A stretch of DNA of 9,543 bases, from assembly GCA_964468685.1 (NCBI GenBank), contig CAYXUH010000073.1, positions 1-9,543 of the forward strand, in the 5' to 3' direction. Of the stretch, positions 6,783-9,543 are shown one piece after another. The first letter of the stretch is position 1; every line of letters begins with the position of its first letter. The notes under the pieces are model-generated. The model did not search any database. It worked only from the letters and a program-made list of their open reading frames with translations, and was not told the DNA's origin. A program made the translations under genes and the position numbers. Origin of the DNA: UBA6078 sp964468685. Lineage in GTDB: Bacteria; Desulfobacterota; Syntrophia; Syntrophales; UBA2210.

Positions 6783-6841
6783 ACCTGTCAAAACCATTTT
6801 CCGAAGGACAGGTGCCCGTCTGTCATCCGGGGCAACCCCGG
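6783..6841 (+). promoter_or_regulatory. Two hairpins in the leader of the crotonase operon
   Basis: ACCTGTC at 6783-6789 pairs with GACAGGT at 6807-6813 (seven pairs, 17-base loop). Just downstream CCGGGG at 6827-6832 pairs with CCCCGG at 6836-6841 (six G-C pairs, three-base loop), ending 20 bases before the ribosome binding site. I do not recognise a known riboswitch class. No U-run follows the second stem, so it is not an ordinary attenuator. Confidence 0.35.
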
Positions 6842-6880
6842 CTGAGTAACCGATATAGAACAGGAGGAAAGGAACAAACG

Positions 6881-7576
6881 ATGGCGAAGGTTGAATACGA
6901 GATGGATGAACGCGTGGCAGTGGTGACGATGAACAGCGGTGAAAACCGGTTTAATTTCCCCTTTTTGAAGGCGTTCATGGAGACACTGGATGAGATAGAG
7001 CAGAAGACCGATGCGAACGCACTCGTCGTGAAGTCCTCAGACACAAAGATCTGGTCCAACGGCATAGATCTGGACTGGCTCCTCCCGGCCCTTGAAAAGG
7101 AAGGCCCGGAGGCGATGGACCGATTCCGGCCGGAGATGTACGGCCTTATGAGGCGTATCCTCACCTACCCGATGCCGACCATCGCGGCCATCAACGGACA
7201 TGCCTTTGCCGGGGGCGCCTTTCTGGCATTCGCCCACGATTTTCGATTCATGCGCTCGGACAAGGGATGGATCTGCCTCCCCGAAGTGAATATCAACATG
7301 ACCCTGGGCCCGGTCTTCTCCGCCATTGCCCGGCGGGCGGTCCCTCAATACAAATTTGAGGAGATGCAGTACACCGGCAAACGCCTCACCGCCCAGGAAT
7401 GCGAGGAGCACCATATCATCATGAAGGCCTGCCCCCCTGACGATCTCATGACCGAAGCTCTCGCCTTTGCCCGGTCACTGAACAAGGACGGGAATCTGAT
7501 CGGTAGGATGAAGGTGGAAACCCACCAGAAGATCCTAGAAGTGATTGATGCAGACATAGCGTCTACGTCGCGGTAA
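6881..7576 (+). CDS. Enoyl-CoA hydratase/isomerase (crotonase) family protein, probably isomerase-type
   Basis: A 231-residue crotonase-fold protein acting on acyl-CoA thioesters, slightly shorter than the usual 255-265. What is seen: the oxyanion-hole regions SNGID at 59-63 and AGGAF at 110-114 after INGH; Phe114 stands where enoyl-CoA hydratases have their first catalytic Glu (Glu144 in the rat enzyme), while Glu135 in LPEVNINM aligns with their second (Glu164). One catalytic Glu at this position is typical of delta3,delta2-enoyl-CoA isomerases, and the GENRFNFPF opening also resembles eukaryotic peroxisomal isomerases. The start at 6881 follows AGGAGG at 6862-6867 and is preferred over the longer frame from 6812, which would run through the leader hairpin. 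It is the first gene of the downstream operon, 32 bases before the DUF169 gene. The fold is secure; the exact reaction is inferred. Confidence 0.85.
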   Translation: MAKVEYEMDERVAVVTMNSGENRFNFPFLKAFMETLDEIEQKTDANALVVKSSDTKIWSNGIDLDWLLPALEKEGPEAMDRFRPEMYGLMRRILTYPMPTIAAINGHAFAGGAFLAFAHDFRFMRSDKGWICLPEVNINMTLGPVFSAIARRAVPQYKFEEMQYTGKRLTAQECEEHHIIMKACPPDDLMTEALAFARSLNKDGNLIGRMKVETHQKILEVIDADIASTSR

Positions 7577-7595
7577 TTGAAGAAAGACATCCAGT

Positions 7596-7603
7596 GAGGA
7601 GAG
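7596..7603 (+). promoter_or_regulatory. Shine-Dalgarno sequence fixing the ATG start at 7609
   Basis: GAGGAGAG at 7596-7603 is five bases before ATG 7609. The in-frame GTG at 7594 overlaps this sequence and is therefore unlikely as a start. Confidence 0.65.
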
Positions 7604-7608
7604 TTTGT

Positions 7609-8430
7609 ATGGCTGGACTGCAGGAGTACCAGGAAGCAGGGCAGATGCTCTATGAGAAACTCCACTTGGCCAGCATGCCGGTAGCTATTAAGTATATAAG
7701 GGACGTTGCCGAAATTCCAGAGACGGTCATACGCCCCTCGACCCTGGGTGAGGAGTGGAGCCTCTGCCAGGCGTTTACCTACGCCCGCCGGTGGAGTTGG
7801 AATGTGGCCATGACCGGTAACGACAATTTTTGTGTCCCCGCCACGGGATACCACGCCTGGGAGGACATTTCCGATGAGGATCTTACGGAAAGTCAGGTCC
7901 GTCAGGGCTGGCACCGGGATGAAGAAGCGGAAAAAAGGGTACAGCTCTACATCCGGGGACTCTTCGGGGACGCAATCGACCGGCGAGAGGAGTATACGGG
8001 TTTCATTGTTTCCCCCCTGCCAAAATCCATCATTGTCCCCGATACGGTTCTGATATACGGCAATGGAGAACAGATAACCCATATCATCCAGGCCATGGTT
8101 TACGATGGGCGTAATTTCCCCGCCTCCTCGAACTGGGGGTTCGCCGAGTCGTGCATCGCGGGCGGATTGATTCCATTCTTGACCCAGACCCCGCAGATAG
8201 TCATCCCCGGAACTGGAGATCGGACGTTGGCCGGTGGTTCCGACTCCGAGATCGCCATCGGCCTCCCCGGTCCCCTTGTGTTAGAGGTGATAGCGAACTT
8301 GTTCAAAACCGGCGGACGGTTAAATATGGGTATTCCCGTCAGGCCTATGCTGGCAAGGGGCATCACGAGCAAACTGACCCCGGGATTTGACTTTTTACGG
8401 AAAAAACTGGACGACGGCACACCCGTATAA
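7609..8430 (+). CDS. DUF169 family protein
   Basis: A 273-residue soluble protein that I assign to the DUF169 family (COG2043), whose biochemical role is not established. The assignment rests on the N-terminal helix followed by MPVAIKYIRD, the CQAFTYAR segment, and the C-terminal ESCIAGG and GLPGPLVLEV blocks. Three cysteines lie in these blocks, Cys53, Cys75 and Cys182; they could bind a metal or cofactor, which is inference only. There is no signal peptide or membrane helix. It follows the first crotonase by 32 bases and precedes a second by 154 bases, so its context is acyl-CoA metabolism, perhaps as an accessory or regulatory protein. A start at 7609 is supported by the Shine-Dalgarno sequence at 7596-7603. 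Confidence 0.75.
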   Translation: MAGLQEYQEAGQMLYEKLHLASMPVAIKYIRDVAEIPETVIRPSTLGEEWSLCQAFTYARRWSWNVAMTGNDNFCVPATGYHAWEDISDEDLTESQVRQGWHRDEEAEKRVQLYIRGLFGDAIDRREEYTGFIVSPLPKSIIVPDTVLIYGNGEQITHIIQAMVYDGRNFPASSNWGFAESCIAGGLIPFLTQTPQIVIPGTGDRTLAGGSDSEIAIGLPGPLVLEVIANLFKTGGRLNMGIPVRPMLARGITSKLTPGFDFLRKKLDDGTPV

Positions 8431-8584
8431 TACAAGCCAACCCAATCTACAAGCAAGTGGGGGAGAAAAACGAGCGGTCGGGCGGATACCCGAGGGGAAG
8501 GATACGCACTCACTACGCAGGGGTTGCCATTCGGGGACGAACCTGTTAGGAAACCACTACTATATTTTTGGGAGGAAGACCGTT
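8431..8584. other. 154-base gap between DUF169 and crotonase genes
   Basis: The downstream crotonase frame stays open upstream through this gap, but the best ribosome binding site (GGGAGGAAG at 8570-8578) indicates a start at 8585. A short dyad, TCGGG at 8478-8482 with CCCGA at 8489-8493, is present without a T-run. No convincing promoter or terminator is seen, so co-transcription with the preceding gene is the simplest reading. Confidence 0.5.
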
Positions 8585-9442
8585 ATGCGCTATGAACAGA
8601 TCATCTACACCGTGGAGGAGAGTATCGCCACGATTACGCTTAACCGGCCGGAGGTACTCAATGCCTGGACGCCCCTCATGATGCAAGAGGTCCTTCAGGC
8701 GCTGGATGCGGCCGACAATGACGACTCGGTCCGGGTGGTGATCGTTACCGGTGCCGGGCGGGCATACTGCGCGGGAGCGGATCTGGCCGCCGGAGGATTC
8801 AACAACCCTGACGATCCCGAGGGAACCGAACCCTTTCGAGACTCGGCGGGGCAGGTTACCCTGAAACTCTTTAATATGAAAAAGCCCGTTATCGGCGCGA
8901 TCAACGGCAACGCGGTCGGTGTCGGGATTACCATGACCATGGGCATGGACATCCGAATCGCCTCCGAGGCCGCCAAAAAAATCGGGTTCGTCTTTGATCG
9001 GAGGGGAGTAGCCCCGGAGGGATGCTGCACCTACTTTCTGCCGCGGATCATCGGCATCAGCAGGGCGGCGGAGTTGATCCTCACGGGCCGTCTTTTCAAT
9101 GCCCGGGAGGGGCTGGAGATCGGGCTGTTCAGCCGGGTGACTGCTCCCAAAGAACTGATGCCCACAGCAATAAAGATAGCTCGCGAGATCGCTGACAATA
9201 CGTCCGCGGTATCCACCGCACTGGCACGGCAGATGCTCTGGAAGATGCTGGGGGAGCACCACCCCATGCATACCCACATAATCGAATCGAAGGCCTTCGG
9301 GTATATGCTGGCCTCCGCCGACACGAAGGAAGGAGTGGCCTCTTTTCTGGAAAAGCGTGCCCCCAAGTTCACGATGAAACCGAGCCGGGACATGCCGGCC
9401 TTTTATCCGTGGTGGGAAGAGCCGCCCTATATAAATGATTAG
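8585..9442 (+). CDS. Enoyl-CoA hydratase/isomerase family protein, ECI2-like
   Basis: A 285-residue crotonase-fold enzyme, somewhat longer than the family norm because of a C-terminal tail ending in FYPWWEEPPYIND. What is seen: the RPEVLNAWTP opening, the oxyanion-hole motif AGAD at 63-66, the second oxyanion segment VGVG at 111-114 after INGN, and RRGVAPEGC at 139-147. The first hydratase glutamate is replaced by Thr116 and the second aligns with Arg, but Glu145 in PEGC matches the PEGC block of eukaryotic delta3,delta2-enoyl-CoA isomerase 2 and the catalytic Glu region of yeast Eci1. This points to an isomerase or related double-bond chemistry rather than plain hydration; related bacterial proteins are commonly just called enoyl-CoA hydratase. 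ATG 8585 is chosen for its Shine-Dalgarno sequence at 8570-8578. It is 38 bases before the alpha/beta hydrolase start, so they are probably co-transcribed. Confidence 0.85.
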   Translation: MRYEQIIYTVEESIATITLNRPEVLNAWTPLMMQEVLQALDAADNDDSVRVVIVTGAGRAYCAGADLAAGGFNNPDDPEGTEPFRDSAGQVTLKLFNMKKPVIGAINGNAVGVGITMTMGMDIRIASEAAKKIGFVFDRRGVAPEGCCTYFLPRIIGISRAAELILTGRLFNAREGLEIGLFSRVTAPKELMPTAIKIAREIADNTSAVSTALARQMLWKMLGEHHPMHTHIIESKAFGYMLASADTKEGVASFLEKRAPKFTMKPSRDMPAFYPWWEEPPYIND

Positions 9443-9480
9443 AATATCGGTTAGTTGAATATCACCGAAAGGAGACAACG

Positions 9481-9543
9481 ATGGAGCAACGTCACCGCAC
9501 CCTTGAAACCAACGGCATCACCATGCACATCGCCGAGCAGGGG
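9481..9543 (+). CDS. Alpha/beta hydrolase, N-terminal fragment cut by the window end
   Basis: Twenty-one codons are visible from ATG 9481, preceded by AAAGGAG at 9468-9474 six bases ahead. The segment ETNGITMHIAEQG is the typical first strand pair of alpha/beta-fold hydrolases of the epoxide hydrolase/haloalkane dehalogenase type, which continue with the HGFP oxyanion loop. The catalytic triad lies beyond the window, so neither activity nor completeness can be judged. The 38-base spacing puts it in the same operon as the preceding crotonase. Confidence 0.6.
   Translation, partial: MEQRHRTLETNGITMHIAEQG

Noticed and set aside
6661..6849. A 62-codon frame in the leader, possible leader peptide
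   Set aside because: No ribosome binding site precedes it, its sequence is dictated by the tandem repeat and hairpins, and it resembles no protein family.
8524..8565. Promoter-like boxes (TTGCCA, TATATT) ahead of the second crotonase
   Set aside because: The two boxes are not at a usable spacing, and the gap is short enough for read-through from the DUF169 gene.
8546..9478. A 310-codon frame on the minus strand
   Set aside because: It mirrors the ECI2-like crotonase, which has clear family motifs and a good ribosome binding site; long antisense frames are common in GC-rich genes.
1..9543. Search by eye for tRNA or rRNA genes, CRISPR arrays, insertion sequences and transposase genes
   Set aside because: None was seen; the only tandem repeat is the 30-base array at 6705-6734, which lacks spacers.

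Overview
The window is about 9.5 kb of bacterial chromosome with every supported gene on the + strand. Gene content (an ADP-forming-type acyl-CoA synthetase subunit, two crotonase-fold proteins, a DUF169 protein, RCK-gated SLC13 permeases, a cytidylate kinase-like/BON protein), the GC-rich coding sequence and a possible sigma-54 promoter suggest an anaerobic deltaproteobacterium (Desulfobacterota; Syntrophales-like acid degraders are a reasonable guess). The taxonomy is an inference from gene content only.

Layout. (1) 1-522: an AT-rich stretch (about 33% GC over the first 150 bases) with a good sigma-70-like promoter at 7-35 and a perfect 15-bp palindrome at 132-146, then a doubtful 84-codon reading frame. 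(2) 523-1995: the alpha-type subunit of an NDP-forming acyl-CoA synthetase, with the phosphohistidine motif but no ATP-grasp half. (3) 2057-6637: a near-consensus sigma-70 promoter followed by a probable three-gene operon: two paralogous SLC13-type permeases, each carrying two RCK_C (TrkA-C) domains, and a cytidylate kinase-like protein with a C-terminal BON domain. (4) 6638-6880: a 243-base intergenic leader with a candidate sigma-54 promoter, three exact tandem copies of CCCGGGAAAA and several dyads. (5) 6881-9543: a probable second operon: a crotonase with isomerase-like active site, a DUF169 protein, an ECI2-like crotonase, and the first 21 codons of an alpha/beta hydrolase that runs off the window.

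How it may work together (inference): the permeases bring in an anion, plausibly a carboxylate; the synthetase subunit, with a beta partner encoded elsewhere, interconverts acyl-CoA and acid with nucleotide phosphorylation; the crotonases move or hydrate double bonds in acyl-CoA intermediates; the alpha/beta hydrolase and DUF169 protein have no assigned step. The two most unusual elements are the paired RCK-gated permeases linked to a kinase-like/BON fusion, and the structured leader at 6638-6880. Several start codons were placed downstream of the longest possible frame because strong Shine-Dalgarno sequences sit immediately before the chosen starts.
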